From: Gnetum montanum
Taxonomy: Eukaryota > Streptophyta > Gnetopsida > Gnetales > Gnetaceae
Length of the DNA stretch: 64,000 nucleotides
Reading direction: 5' to 3'
Assembly (NCBI GenBank): GCA_015680685.1
Contig: MNCI01009462.1
Coordinates: forward strand, 668,293-732,292
The notes beneath the pieces are model-generated. The model searched no databases. It was not told the origin of the DNA and saw only the letters and a list, made by a program, of their open reading frames with translations. The stretch's first letter is position 1; the number at the start of each line of letters is the position of its first letter. The position numbers and the translations under genes are program-made. Below, piece by piece: positions 35,410 through 48,218 of this stretch.

Positions 35410-37255
35410 TAAGGGAGTCTATAACTTTATCCCTTCAACATATGATGTGATTCCCCTCCTTGAATCCCACCACAAACTCATATCCCAGCTCCTCATGGCA
35501 AGGAATCAAACCTTACAGCAACCCATTGTAGAGCCTCAAAACGGAGACGAGGAAGATGACTTCATATCTCAATTTGAACATGGAGATTCGTATCATACTC
35601 TCAGTCCTCAAACTTATGAAAACCAATTATTCCACCCTTTCATGGGAGAGACTATGTTTCTTCATTCATTTACAAGCACACAAGCATTTTTCTCTCAACA
35701 AGAACCACCTAGCCTTATGCCTATTTTTCCTATGACCAACACCCAATTCACTATGCCCATCCCTATTATTCCTCTAATTACCACCTTACCCTCTCTCTCA
35801 CAAGGACAATCCCAACAACTCCCCTCTCAAGCTAATATGGGAGCGACCTTCCGATCCCAAATAATTGTGATGCCATCCGTGATATCCACTTCTACATCTG
35901 CCCATTACATACCACGAGTGCAAATCCAAGGAATGCCCTTCACTACTTCAGCTCAACAGTTTCAACGTATTTCCTCACAACTTGTAACTGGGCAGTGGCC
36001 TGCACCTATCATTCAACAACATCATCCGGCTCATTACAGCATACCGCCTGTTACAACCCCATCCATGAATGTCCATCAAGTACAACCTTCAATAACCCTA
36101 CAGTCATCTTTCCCACAAATCACACAATAATCTAGCTATCACCATGCATAATCTAACCAACTAGCCAGTTCACCTAGTGCTCAAGAATGGGTAGAGGCTA
36201 GAAAAATGATGTAAGCATTAGCCGATGAGGTAAAGTTCCTCAAAATTGCAAACACTAAAAAATTCAAGGTGATGGATTTTATCAAGATGATCCGATTAGC
36301 TCTTTAGTTCCACCATTGACTCTACCAAAAATAATTTCATTACCGTAATTGACCAAGTATAATAGAGAGGGAGATCCAAATGCTCACCTGGTGACATTCC
36401 AATTAGAGTGTCTATTACTTCAGACCTGGCCTCATGTAATCCTGCATGTGTTCGCCATGTCCTTAATTGGGAAGGCTTTGGACTAGTATCGATCCTTACC
36501 GCGTAACTCCATATCCTCTTTGGAGGATTTGTTACATCGATTCGTTACCCATTTTAAGTATAACCTAAAGCTTGAAGCCACACTAGACAATCTAATCCAA
36601 ATAAAACAAGCACCATTGGAGCCCATACAAAATTTCATCCAGAGATGGAGCACTTCTCTTAATGAACTTCACAAGCCTATCCCAGAAACGTATTTACTTA
36701 CAATCCTCAAGAGTGCCGTGAATGATTTTTTTAAGTTAAAACTCTATTATCTAAACACTCATACTTTGAGTCAGGCATTTGTCCAAATCAAAAACATAGA
36801 AGAGGCAGCACAGACAAGTCATGACCCAGCTTACCTAACTTTCAAAAGCCAACATACAAAGAAAGATAAAGACAAGTCTAAAACAACAGTTGTAGCAGTG
36901 GCAAAGGCATTTCGACCCAACAATGTAGGGTAGAAAGGGAAACAACCTATTGCCCCCACTAGTCATGAAAGAACTTCTTCTACTCCTACACCTGAACCCT
37001 CCTCATCCTAAATTACTAACAGGAGTCATACTCATAGCTTCGAACGAAAATACCTTTCCTAGTACACACCCTTACCTATGAAGCCTTCACAATTACTGGA
37101 CCAACTTCGAAAGGCTTGGTTGATTCAACATAAGAAAATGTCTCTTGCAGCATCTCAAAGACATGATCGATATTGTGAGTTAGTTAAAAATCCAATGTTG
37201 GCAACGGCTAATGAACCCCCTATTCCAAGATATTTTAGGTTAGAAAGATTCTGAG
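35410..37255 (+). pseudogene. Tat-1 gag (degenerate)
   Basis: The first part (35410-36129) is open and low-complexity, rich in Gln, Pro, Ser and Thr (HKLISQLLMARNQTLQQPIV; many PxxP and QQ runs). The capsid-like core follows: KYNREGDPNAHLVTFQLEC, then HRFVTHFKYNLKLEA, LIQIKQAPLEPIQNFIQRWS and LHKPIPETYLLTILKSAVND (36340-36760). The Lys-rich end is near 36840-36930. Several TAG codons replace Gln or Trp. A nucleocapsid zinc knuckle is not evident. Confidence 0.82.
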
Positions 37256-38190
37256 TATCACCAATGATGTCGGCATGGAACCGATTACTACTTTACCTTA
37301 AAACAAGACATACAACGTATGATTGATAGAGGTGAGATAGTCTTTAATGAGGCCAACCCAGTAAGACCTCAAAATCAGACTATGGAGGTCTACAAAGACC
37401 CTCTTAACACCAAAGAGTTGCCCTATGTGATTAACACCATCCATGTCGGTAATGAACAAGACACCCCACGAAGGCCTTTTGTGATTCGTATACCTACTAA
37501 AACCGTATCTACAGTAACACCTCCACAAGCTCCTTTTGCCACACATACATCCCCTATGATATGAAAACCATTCATCAGCTGAGTACACACGACAGTTGCA
37601 ACAACAAACGTGCCATCGCAAACCCAACCTACTCCATTTATAATCTGGGTGCTGCAACACTCTAATGTACAACCCCTAACAGCTCCCCTGTAACCCTCGT
37701 GAGAATGCCTTACCAATAGACTAACCAGGGAACGTTTGGTAAAAGAGCATCATGGTCATGAGTTAGGACCACCAAAACCCACACTATTGAATTTCATCCC
37801 TATGGTTCCAGTTATTGATCAGCCTAGCACAAGTTGTCAAAACAAGAACTCGGGAGTGTCCAGCATCCCAAGCTTAACAGCTACAACTAATAACGCGAAA
37901 ACTCTCCTGCAAGAGATACAAATGTTGGGTTAAATAGATCATGTCTCAACAAATAAAAAAATTCTAAATAGCAAAGACCTGGCCAGTGCCCTAACTCAGG
38001 TTACACAGGCCCTAAAGCAATAGAACACCTCTCTAAGCCTATATGACCTAGTAATGACCTCCCCAGTACACCGGGAAGCTCTAGTGTGTATGTTGACTTC
38101 AATCCCCATTAGCAAAGACCTTCCCGTAACTAAGCCATCCATTTACGTTGTGTTGTCTCCACATCAGGAATCGAGAAACACATCTCTCAA
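37256..38190 (+). pseudogene. Tat-1 gag-protease linker (degenerate)
   Basis: Plus-strand frames (37319-37564, 37736-37933) read MIDRGEIVFNEANPVRP, MEVYKDPLNTKELPYVINT and then Pro/Thr-rich segments. They fit the long spacer between gag and protease in Tat/Ogre elements, but no domain is recognised. Frames on the other strand here are by-products. Confidence 0.5.
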
Positions 38191-38790
38191 ATTTCATGCC
38201 AATGACATTAAATGAGATGAAAAAATGAGAGAGGTCACTACCACCCCTATGTTTATAATGATATCAACTAACCAGTTTAATATACATAGGGTACATGTTG
38301 ATGACAGAGCGGCAACAAATGTAATACCTTTTCCCATCATTGAATAACTAGGCCTCGCAGAGCAAATGCAGCCAACGACAACATCTTTCTTGAAATATTT
38401 CAGTGGTTTCCATGTCATGGTAAAAGGCATGGTTACCTTGGATTTCATAGCAGGGGACCAGTTCCCCACATCAGCCGGATTTGTGGTCATTGATGAGATG
38501 TCAGGATTCAATCTAATTCTAGGAAGGCCCTGGTTAGCTCAACTAAAAGCCATATCCTCGTTGATCCATCAAGAAATTCACCTACCTTACGAGGGTGCTG
38601 AGATCGTCATACACGGGGATGCAGCAACATCACTTACTTCCTCACACGTAGGAATGAACCAAGGGTTAGAGGTTGAACTCTCTGAACCTAAGCAAGACAC
38701 CACTAGTGAAACCTTAGACATTAGCCAACTCCAACCTGCGACCTTCCTAAAATGGAAGAGGCATCAGAAGATGCAAACGTAGGAGCCATT
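38191..38790 (+). pseudogene. Tat-1 aspartic protease (degenerate)
   Basis: Reads VHVDDRAATNVIPFPIIE around 38295-38346. This occupies the place of the retropepsin D-S/T-G site but is altered. It is followed by GMVTLDFIAGDQFP and FNLILGRPWLAQLKAISS (38500-38560), the usual I-L-G-R-x-W end of the domain. The frame runs open to 38782. With the active site changed, it is presumably inactive. Confidence 0.7.
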
Positions 38791-38924
38791 CCCACAGATG
38801 TCCCTTGGTTAGAACTACCCTTTGACGTATCCAGTGAAGGGGATGGCGAGTACAAAATCATGCCTACACATCCCACCCTTTACAAAAAATTGTGAAAACT
38901 AAAGAAACAAATCAACAACTAAGA

Positions 38925-39150
38925 CAAACTACTGAGCATCTAGAATGACGTTAAACTACCGAGCGTTTGGAATGATGCTAAACTACCAAACATCCCCAAC
39001 GACGTTAAACTAGCCACAGTCAGAAATGGTTGGTTCTTTTTTAAAATTCACCAAAATAGCTACAGTATCACCCTTTTCTTCAACAAAGATGCAATAGTCC
39101 ATCATGACTTTAAACTGATGCGTGTAGCCTGAAATGGCTTTAAAATAGAG
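38925..39150 (+). repeat. Degenerate array of ATGACnnTAAACTA words, first site
   Basis: Five to six imperfect units (GAATGACGTTAAACTACCGA, GAATGATGCTAAACTACCAA, AACGACGTTAAACTAG, TCATGACTTTAAACTG) occur about 28-35 bp apart at first, then more loosely. The same words recur at 45075-45115 and 52075-52395 in Tat-1. Confidence 0.6.
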
Positions 39151-39455
39151 CACAGTATACCAACAATTTACCGAAATCCTGCTACGTCATTATTGTTTAC
39201 ATTTCACAAATTGCAATTTCCATTTATCTTACATTTACTGGTAATGACTCCATTTTACACTTTCATCCACAAATAAACTAAAAAAAAGCAAAAAAAAATA
39301 TATAAATATATGTGATATGGAGTGTTAACGTGGCAATAGGATGACAACATATTACACCATGATCATGTTACATTTGTCTTCACATATTCCAAAAACAACA
39401 ACAACAAAACAAACTAACAAAGAAATGACAAGATTGGCGAGACTAACAAGCCAAA

Positions 39456-42400
39456 TCATGCACTAGTATTAGAAGGGGGTTGGTCCCCAAACTCCTCTAT
39501 GTCATCAGCTCCCATCCCACTGGGGCCAGCCTCACCACCATGTCCCTATAAGGATAAAAATAAAAAACAAAAATGAGAAAAACAACAAAATAAGTAAACA
39601 CAGACAAACAGATTAAAAGCACAAGATACTAAAAAAGAAATGATGACTAAAAGCAATAAAATAATGCAAGAAATAAGACATTCACAGGTGGGGAAGGCCT
39701 AAGATTAGCTTCCAGGCACTGTAGAGTCTCTTCTTCGGGCATGCACGCCTAGTCTTTCTCAAGTCTGAGGTCCATATTGGCTAAGGTTTTGCCCTTGTCC
39801 ACTAATGACCATGAAGGGCACTAAAGGGAAAACATGCTTGTTGAAGCTTCCTCAGAGGCGTTGATAATGGATCTCTCAGGAGACCCCTCCACTTCTATAC
39901 ACTCAGCAAACTTCTCATAGGAAGAGTGCAATCCTAACCCCTCCACGAACATCTCCAACTGGTGATGTTCAACTGATTCTTCCTTGAAACCACTTTTTGT
40001 ATTGGTGCTTATGAACTTTCTGATCCTAGCCCCATTTATGTACCTTGGATGCAAAGGACTTCCAATCATGACACTTCCTATTTAACAAATCCATCTGGGC
40101 CCTCTATTCAGCTAGATCCCAAATCACCTACACCTTGCTATTCAAGCCTACCCAATAACGTGCATAGGTGATCCCAGATGTACGCCAAGTACTATCACCT
40201 ACTAATCTAGTAGAGGAAAAATCATAATAGGCTTGCAAGTCATTCCTCTTCTCTGTCACCTTCTCCAGATTTTCCTTCAATGAATTTCAAGCCATAACTA
40301 TTCAATTGAGCGCCTGTAGGTCCAGAGAGACTTGGCATTTGGAACAACACAACCTAAAACCGCATCATAAATCCTTCTTGGAATTTGCTCAATATCTTTG
40401 GGCAATTTCGGGAGGCCATCAATATGGATAGCCTTGGAAGGACTCTAGTGAAGCTTGGCACCTACAAGTAGAAACACAACACATGTGAGCCAACAAGAGA
40501 TCTCCAATAGATGCAAAAACATAATGAACTCAAGCCCTTGGTATAAAGTACACACCTAATTCAGGATGAGCCTGTTGCAAATAAACAACAACATCATTGA
40601 CGATGCCAGTAAAAAAGTCTACTTTATTGGGCATCTCATGCCATAGCCTCAATAGATCGGTGGATGTTGAATCTATATGGGAAGGCACCTCAACTGGGGC
40701 CTCTAACTTTGACCCATCCGCCTAAGATGCATATGCTTCGAGTGCTTCAGCATCCATGTTTGATATTAAGAAGAGGCATGATAATCAAAATAATTTACAA
40801 ACCTAAAAAGTACGAAATGCAGATCAAACTAACAAGACTTACCAAGCAGCCCTTTGTTGGTCAGCTCAGGTGGATCACCAAGGTGTAGAGACCCATCAAA
40901 GAAATCATCAAAGATACCTTTCTCCTCACTTGAATGCTTAAGGGCATCTAAAGCCTCTGCAAGTGTCACTCCCATGGTATCCATTTCATCCTCTCCCCAC
41001 AAGATGGGAATAGCCCCAACTAATTCTTCTCTCATTTCCTCCTCTTCGTCACACCCAATGATAACCGTTTCAAGCTCACCCATTGGAGCTAACTCTTCCC
41101 TTTCCCTCTTGGGGGTATCCTTTGTTAACACCAACAAATCTAAAGTTAGCATGACATAATAGGTAAGCACATTTAAGTAAGAAAATAAATTCAAAAAGCC
41201 ATAAAAAACACTTAAAGTAAAAAATAATAATAAAAATACTTACCTGCTCCTGGTAAGATGAATTGAATCTTCTTTGCCTTCGACAGTCTTGCCTCAATAA
41301 TAGGTTCCCTTGAACACTTAGCCTTTTTTACCTTAGCCTTGGCCTTCCTGATAGTCCCTTGAATCAAGCGCTTAGCTCTCCTAACAGTTGTATGTAGTTT
41401 CGGCGGTTCCAACCCCAAGCTATCACGCGAGTGGTGGGAGCAACTGGCTGCACCCCCTGTGGTGACAGAGACTAATTCTTTGATGCCTTCGGGTGGGTCT
41501 TACGATCTAGTGGTGTTACATAGATGACAGATCCAAGGGCGAGAAAACTGTGAGTGATCCCTTAACACATAATGGTTATCTCCATAGACCACTAAGAACT
41601 CGAAAAACCTACAAAGATAGCCCGCGAAAAACGTAAAGATAAAGTGGGACTTAGCATCAACATTGGAGCGTAGCCTAATAATCTCTCCACAGAGGCCTAA
41701 TACAAGGAACTACACCCAATTGTAGCACATGCCAATCTCCAAGACTAAGCGCATAACATGTGCAAACTCAATCCCAAGACTTCTTGCTTGGGAAAGAGAC
41801 TTAGGGAATGCTCGTGCTCTAAAGAGCGGGTACAAAAAAATTTACCTCTATCAAGCGAGTGTCAGCTTACATGGAAAAACCCTTTGCACCCCGTGGTACA
41901 CCTAGCCAGTCTTCAAGTTCCTTGATCACATGGCCTTCTCTAGTTCCTCTATCCACCACCACCTTAGCACCATCCACTAGTACACCGAAGAGATTGGAAA
42001 AGAATTTGGCAATTAGGTGGAAAGACACCTTAACTCCCCGAATTGGTGTAGTAAAATAAGAGACATCATCGTTAAAAGAGTCAATGATGGAAACCATTTC
42101 AGTCATAGGAACGCTAGGAGTCAAGGTAGTAAATAGGTCCATCAAGCCCACGTTGGTAAGATGGCTGATGATTTTTTCAGGTGCCTTATTGTACAACCAC
42201 CGTTGTGACTCCTCTGTCTCTCCAAACTTCATAGAGAGAGTAGCTTCAGTATGCCTAGATATGACAGTAACCTCATCAAGAGGAATGGCCGCTATATAAA
42301 AGACATAGGAGACAATGAGTAAAAATTAAGAATATGATAAGCAATGATGTAACAAAAAATAAAAACCAAGTCTGAAACACAACCATTTACCATTAGTAAA

Positions 42401-43500
42401 TGGAGTAGGCACACTTGTCGCAGAATCAACTATTTGAGGAAAAACATGCCCATCAGGAGACCAATCCTCATGCAGCAAACCGCGAACTTGATAACATTCA
42501 AGGAACCTAGAGAATTTCCTAGTATAATTGATGATAGCATCCTTGGTCTAGCCTAGCACTGTAGCATGAAGAATGGGGCCCATCATGAACACCTCCAAGG
42601 CTGTACGCACTAAGGTAAGCCCACTATCATCCTCATGCAATCCATGCTTAGCAAAATGGGGCCTGCAAAAGAAAAGGATATTCATACGTAAGCAATGATA
42701 TAACGTTAAAGGAACCAAAGTTAATACAAGTATAAAAGAGCATACTTGTCTGCTCTGTACACTGTTCTAGGCAGATTCTAGAATAGTGTATGTACATGGC
42801 AACCTAGGAAAAGTGTGCTACTACTATTGTAATTACTGCAAGATAGCAATCCCCACACATGGGTCAAAGAATGTGTTGGTCTAGGACCTTCAGGAGCATC
42901 CCCCTTGATTACATATGGTCCCTCGTCTATGTCCACAACAAAAGCTAATATGCCCCGTGTTGAGCCAGACAACATGGTCTCAATAATATCGCGAGTTAGT
43001 TGCTCACTCAAATGAGACCATATGACAACGCTAAAATTATGCAAAATAAATGATAAAAAGGCACCAACATTTAGAAAAAACTATATCACATGTGCCCCGA
43101 TCTGCATGTCATAACTAGGCATGTTCGGTTCCAAAGGGCCGAACCAAGATAGCACACCAACCAGTTCAACCACAATGACAAAAGGCTTAGGTCCCTTGTA
43201 TAGAGCCAAAACCTTAGGTAAGTAACTTAAAACATGTAAAACATATAAACTAAAAAAAATAGATAAGGAAAATAAATAAACTTAACAAGTAAATAATATT
43301 CAACACACACACAAGATCACCCCATGAGACAAGAACATCAATATTTGTTTGGTGTATTTAATGCTCACTGGGGAACATTGAGATCCGTTAAACACTAGAC
43401 AATAGTTCTTTACAAGTAATATGAAATCAACATTTGCATAAGGATATTTAAATCGCATAGTTCTAAGAAACATAGCATTGACGAGGAGTGAGCATTCCAA
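39456..43500 (-). pseudogene. Antisense spliced gene inside Tat-1 (nine exons, eight GT-AG introns)
   Basis: On the minus strand, exons at 43500-43313, 43225-42746, 42662-42391, 42291-41871, 41818-41244, 41139-40843, 40744-40556, 40461-39686 and 39545-39456 join through introns of 52-140 bp, all GT...AG, with matching phase at each join I could check. The product would be about 1,090 residues ending PPSNTSA-stop. Visible stretches include FVIVVELVGVLSWFGPLEPN, RTVYRADKPHFAKHGLHEDD, IPLDEVTVISRHTEATLSMK, TTPIRGVKVSFHLIAKFF, a Lys-rich segment (GTIRKAKAKVKKAK) and an acidic one (IIGCDEEEEMREE). Seven or more stops are all CAG/CAA-to-TAG/TAA type, and exon 8 has a frameshift, so this copy is dead. 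It lies between protease and RT, opposite to the element. Antisense extra ORFs are known from Tat-lineage elements; the protein's function is unknown. The first ATG (43500) is a guess. Confidence 0.75.
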
Positions 43501-45060
43501 TGATTCATGCTATCCTCAATAACTCCTCGCCTTCCTTGCAGCTCACGCTGTGATACGCAAGTTTACGCTCTTGGAAGCTAATGTTGTGATATGGTAGTTT
43601 ACATTACTGGCAGCTCACACTGCAATGAACACTCCTAGTAGCTCATACTGAAATACACCTTTCTAGCAACTCACACTACAATACACATTCCTGGCAATTC
43701 TTCCAACCCTACAATCTGTAATGTATGCCCTGCAACCCTGCAAACTATGCCTCAACTCACCCAGGGTGCCACAAGGGCAAAAAAATAGAGATACTTAATT
43801 AATAGAATGATCTGCCCCAATGCTAAAAACAAATCCTACCCTAGAAACACTTGCACCTTGAAAAAAATTTTAGAAATAATTTTTAACATTCATGCCCTAG
43901 AATGCTCATGGTAGGAACCAAAAAGATAGCAACAGGAAAAGGCCCTAAATCTAACACAGTAGGAACCAAAAAGATAGCAATAGGAAACAACCCTAAATAT
44001 AACACAAAAGGAATAAAAAACGTAACAAAATAGCACCCTTGTCGCACAAAAAATTCATCGCTCACGCTGAGGTGCCCTGGGTCACTCATGTTGGGCACCC
44101 TAGGTCGCTCGCATTGGGTGTGACCTAGGTTGCACACGTTGGATGTCCTGGGTTGTTCACGCTGAGCATGCCTTGGCCTATTCATGCCAACTATTGATCA
44201 TCACATAGAAACAAGAAATTTTGTAGGAGCTTTGGCCATCACATACATGTCCCTGCAACTTGCAACTTGCGCCAAAGCCCAAACAAAAAAATGGCAAGCC
44301 CCGAAAAACCCTATAACACCCTGGATATCTCAAATTTACGACACAAGCTAGGAAACCCAACACAAAAATCAAATCGTTCTTACTTCAAAATCTTGTCAAA
44401 ATGGTGGCCCTAATGGCTGACATGGTTCCTCATGCTACACTAAACAAGAGCAGTTCCTCACACTATGCTAAATAAGAGTGGAAGAAAAATGTACCTACGC
44501 AGAGTCCCTATCCATGATGAAATCTTGGGTTGGGGAAGGCATTGAAGTAGTTTTTTGCTCTCCTCTATGAACAATAAGCTAGCTTGCTTCTTCCCCTTTC
44601 ATTGACTTGTTTCTTCTTTCCCCTTCATCGTCATTACTCATGCTCATGCTACTCTATACCATGGCCACGCTGCCCTGCCAACACTTCCTATAGCTCATGC
44701 TCCATGCCCTTTCTTGTTGCTCATGCCCCACACCCTGCCTTATTGCTCACACTGTGCTATACACCTAGTTACTCATGCTCTGACGCTAACTCACGCTCTA
44801 CACTTTAATCCCCTTTCACCCTATTTCAACCTATCCCACGTGGCTACATTGCGTTTTTCTCATTGGATGTTTTATTTTCATTATTTTTATTACTTCCTAC
44901 ATTGTCTCCATTTTCATGCTCTCGGGATAGTTTATTCTATTCCTTTTTTTATGCATTAATGCCTAAACATTAAAGAAAAAATGAAGTATGAAAATTGAAA
45001 ATTCAAAAATCATGAAAAAAAATTATAGCATTAGTATTAACAGGAAATATGAACACCATA
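43501..45060 (-). other. Region upstream of the antisense gene, with short repeats
   Basis: No convincing exon is seen. It contains CAGCTCACACTGCAATACAC-like units about 33 bp apart (43535-43710). It also has CACGCTGAGGTGCCCTGGGT-like units that echo the Tat-1 LTR repeats (44060-44175), and loose GCTCATGCT repeats (44635-44790). By position it would hold the promoter and 5' leader of the antisense gene. Open frames here are poor. Confidence 0.5.
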
Positions 45061-45074
45061 TGGCCCGGTAAGGC

Positions 45075-45115
45075 TTAAAACTGCCATGTGGTCCTGGTAT
45101 GACATTAAACTACCC
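45075..45115 (+). repeat. ATGACnnTAAACTA words, second site
   Basis: Two units (GTAAGGCTTAAAACTGCC and GTATGACATTAAACTACCC) lie just before RT coding resumes. Together with 38925-39150 they bracket the antisense gene. Confidence 0.5.
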
Positions 45116-45261
45116 CTACGTTCTGTAATTTCATCAAAACATAAATTACACAAAGCTAGTTTACATTTAGCGACTCATTCATCAAGAAAATCTTGCTCAC
45201 GGTGATCCTAGTTTAAATTGGCAAGAACAAGCATCTGGACAACAAGAACCTCTTTTCAACA

Positions 45262-46940
45262 TTGTCTATCAATGGATCTCATGGGGCCATAAAAAGAACG
45301 ATTAATCTAGAATTCTTAGATCTAGACTCATCTAATCATGATAATTTTGTGGCATCCATTCAAGAAACATCAAACTACCCTAAGGGTATGACTAAAAATT
45401 TGGACTTAGAAGCTGACAGCATCACTGAAGATCCCCTTGTTGAAGTCCCCATCACCATGTCTAGTGGTGAAGTTAAAACATTAAAACTCAGTACTCTACT
45501 AAACCCACAACTTACCAATGACATTACACAAGTGCTCAAGAACAACATCAAAACATTTTCTTGGTCATATACTGATATGCCAAGAATGAACCCTCGAATC
45601 ATCTAGCATAACATCATCCTCAATGAAAAACTTAGACTAGTAAAGCAAAAAGCACGAAAGGTTAAACCTGAGGTAGCATTGGCAGTTCGTAACGAAATCA
45701 TGAAGCTCTACCAAGCTAGTTTCATCTGAGTTGTTGACTATGTTGATTAGGTATCCAACATTGTTGTAGTCCCCAAAAAGAACGGCAACATTCACATATG
45801 CATTGACTTTCGTGACCTCAACATAGCCACTATAAAGGATGACTTCCCACTACCCACTATCAATCAACTCATTGACTCAACTATTGGGCATGCATTATTA
45901 TCCTTTATGGACAGATTCTCAAGATACAACCAAATCAGGATCAACCCATAACACCAACTTAGGACAACCTTCATGACCCCGTGGGGCACATTCTATTATA
46001 CAATGATGCCATTCGATCTCAAAAACATAGGTGCTACATATCAACGAGCAATGACATATATATTTAGTGACTACATGCTTGATTCGCTCAATGATTATGT
46101 AGATGACATCGTAGTCAAGTCCAAACCAACTGAGCAACACACAAGGGACTTAGACTTGATACTCAAACGTTGTCTCAAATACGACCTTAGACTTAACCTA
46201 AAGAAATGCATCTTTTGAGTTAAAACGGGAAAAAATCTTAGCTTCATAGTCTCAGAAATAAGAATATGAGTAGACCCTAATAAGGTTAAAGCAATAAGTA
46301 GTATGCAACCACCTAGGAACCTTACCGAATTACGTGGTCTACAAGGCAGACTACAATTCATAAGATGCTTTATCGCAAGACTAACTGATAAGTTGAAACC
46401 CATGCAGCATTTACTGTAGAAGAACTTCCATTTCCAATGGACTCAATAGTGCCAAGAAACCTTTGAGAACATAAAAATAGAGCTGGCTCAACTGCCAACA
46501 ATCTATCCCCCGCAAAGCGATAAACCTTTTTACATCTATCTCACCACATCCGATTCGTCTATTGCATCTATGCTTTGCCAAAAATGAGAAAATGGAGCTG
46601 AGATCCCCATTTACTATTTAAGCCACATCTTAGTTTCCTATGAACAATGATATAATGACGTGGAAAGGTCATGTCTTGCCCTTATCTTTTCATTAAAAAA
46701 GTGGCGACATTACCTCTTTTGCAATCAAGTCAATATCATTTGCAAAGACAACATTCTTCGAGCTATCACCAACAACATCTATGAATCAAGTAGGATAGCT
46801 AGATAGAAGGTGATGATTGCAAATTTTGACCTGTGCTATGTTACTCAATCCTCCACTAAGGGTCAAGCATTAGCCAATCAGTTGACTGCATCACCGATGT
46901 AAGATCAAGCGACAATCAACCCTGAATTCCCTAATGAGGA
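45262..46940 (+). pseudogene. Tat-1 reverse transcriptase and first RNase H (degenerate)
   Basis: Open from MSINGSHGAIKRTINLEF to PRMNPRII at 45600. The pattern then continues VVVPKKNGNIHICIDFRDLN, DDFPLPTINQLIDSTIGH and TPWGTFYYTMMPFDLKNIG. The catalytic YVDD is at 46096-46107. The connection (LTELRGLQGRLQFIRCFIA) and RNase H with DSSIASMLCQK, YYLSHILVSYE and KWRHYLFCNQVNIICKDN run to about 46930. Stops replace Gln, Trp or Arg codons at about 12 places. The wording is closest to Ogre/Tat polymerases. The protease-RT join is not continuous because of the antisense gene between them. Confidence 0.88.
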
Positions 46941-47289
46941 TATTAACAGCATAGACACGGTGCCTGATAACTATGATGTAATCTTGTACTTTGATGGAGC
47001 ATGCACCTCCCAAGGAGGAAGTGCTGCAGCTATCATAATGTATCCTTCTAGAGAAATTTGCCCCTTCACCTATCAGCTAAACTTCCCTTGTACCAACAAA
47101 GTGGCAGAGTACGAAGGTCTTCTTAGAGGTCTTATAATAGCACTAACTTTAGGAATCACACGTCTTGTAGTTCAAGGTGACTCATAGCTAGTAATCAATC
47201 ATGTCACAGAGGTCTACGCATGTAAAGCTTCTCACTTACAACCATACTATGATCTAACTAAACACTTGCTAAAAAATTGATCAACGTAG
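46941..47289 (+). pseudogene. Tat-1 second (archaeal-type) RNase H, left part
   Basis: Reads VILYFDGACTSQGGSAAAII, NKVAEYEGLLRGLIIALTLG and ITRLVVQGDS, with acidic residues at the expected places (D in YFDGA, E in AEYEG, D in QGDS). A second RNase H like this is the hallmark of the Tat lineage. GCE-B interrupts it at 47289. The rest (VDVQHIPRNENTIADALATL) follows at 50636, with CGTAG duplicated. Confidence 0.88.
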
Positions 47290-47463
47290 TGTTGGCACAT
47301 TTTGGCCATTTCATGGAACAGGCTTTATAAGGTTATGGTGATTTTTGAAAAATTTAAAAGAGATTTTTGAGATTCTGTTTCTTCACCTTGAAGTCTACCA
47401 TGTTGATTAAGACAAGCTTTTGGCTAATTGGTTCGCATCCACAAAGGCATGGTTGAATGTACC
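47290..47463 (+). repeat. GCE-B shared 5' module
   Basis: Nearly identical to the reverse complement of 35236-35409, with only scattered substitutions over about 174 bp. Similarity stops sharply at 47463, marking the left edge of the cargo. Confidence 0.88.
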
Positions 47464-48200
47464 AAAAATCTTAGAGGCCTTGTCCAACTTGCATCCTTGA
47501 ACCAACCAATCCACAAAAGTTGCAGAACCTAATTCCAGGGACCATGTTTCCCATATGCAAAAATCACACCATGCCATATTGCCAAGCAGAAGAATAAAAT
47601 ATTCAAGAAAGAAGGAATCATTCCAATTCTTGACATGAGTATAACGATACAAGAAGTTCCTGGTAAAGAAATTGTGTTGTGTTACCACCTTCACTTAAGT
47701 TTTTAGGTGTGGTAGCTGCACCTGCAAGGAATATCCCTCCTCGGTACCAAAGCCAGATTTTCATTTTAACACAGTTCTTGAATGACCAAACACACGAATT
47801 TTGCGTGAATAACAAAAAGAAGAAAGCTGAAGAGGAAGAACAAAGGGCCAAACAGGAGAAGGAGATCCCTTTATCAGAGAAGTGAAGGGCATTTTTTGAA
47901 CCTCTTGTTGCTTCAATAACAAGTATTCATGGTCATGGAGGTAGATCAGTACCAACAGAAAGCTTGTTTCCACCACCTGATTTTGATTCTGCCACATATC
48001 CTCATGGATGGGTCGTGGGTAAACACAAAAGAACTTACGGCAGGTGAACGTCTTCTGCAATGGATTTTCTGACAACCAACAACTCACAACCCTACTAACA
48101 TCAAAGATTCTCCCTCTGGGGCATCTTGTGGGTCATCTTCAGCCTATGACAACCCACAGTTAACTTCAGAATAATTACACAAAAATTTGCATCAATTGGA
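47464..48200 (+). pseudogene. Unassigned host-like gene fragment in GCE-B
   Basis: A plus-strand frame reads KKAEEEEQRAKQEKEIPLSE. After one TGA it continues AFFEPLVASITSIHGHGG, SVPTESLFPPPDFDSATYP and HGWVVGKHKRTYG (47810-48045). The stretch has ordinary coding character: a charged helix followed by a Pro-rich conserved-looking segment. It is unlike retroelement proteins, and I cannot name the source gene. It is followed by more stops and then the TFIIB leader. No counterpart exists in GCE-A. Confidence 0.5.
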
Positions 48201-48218
48201 AAAGAAATAATCGGACTT

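Noticed and set aside
43031-43089. An additional intron in the antisense gene between GCACAT and CGTTGTC
   Set aside because: Splicing there would break the frame; reading straight through keeps it open except for one TAG of the CAG-to-TAG type.
43883-44372. Minus-strand open frames upstream of the antisense gene
   Set aside because: Low-complexity translations of short DNA repeats, without splice signals that would link them to the exons.
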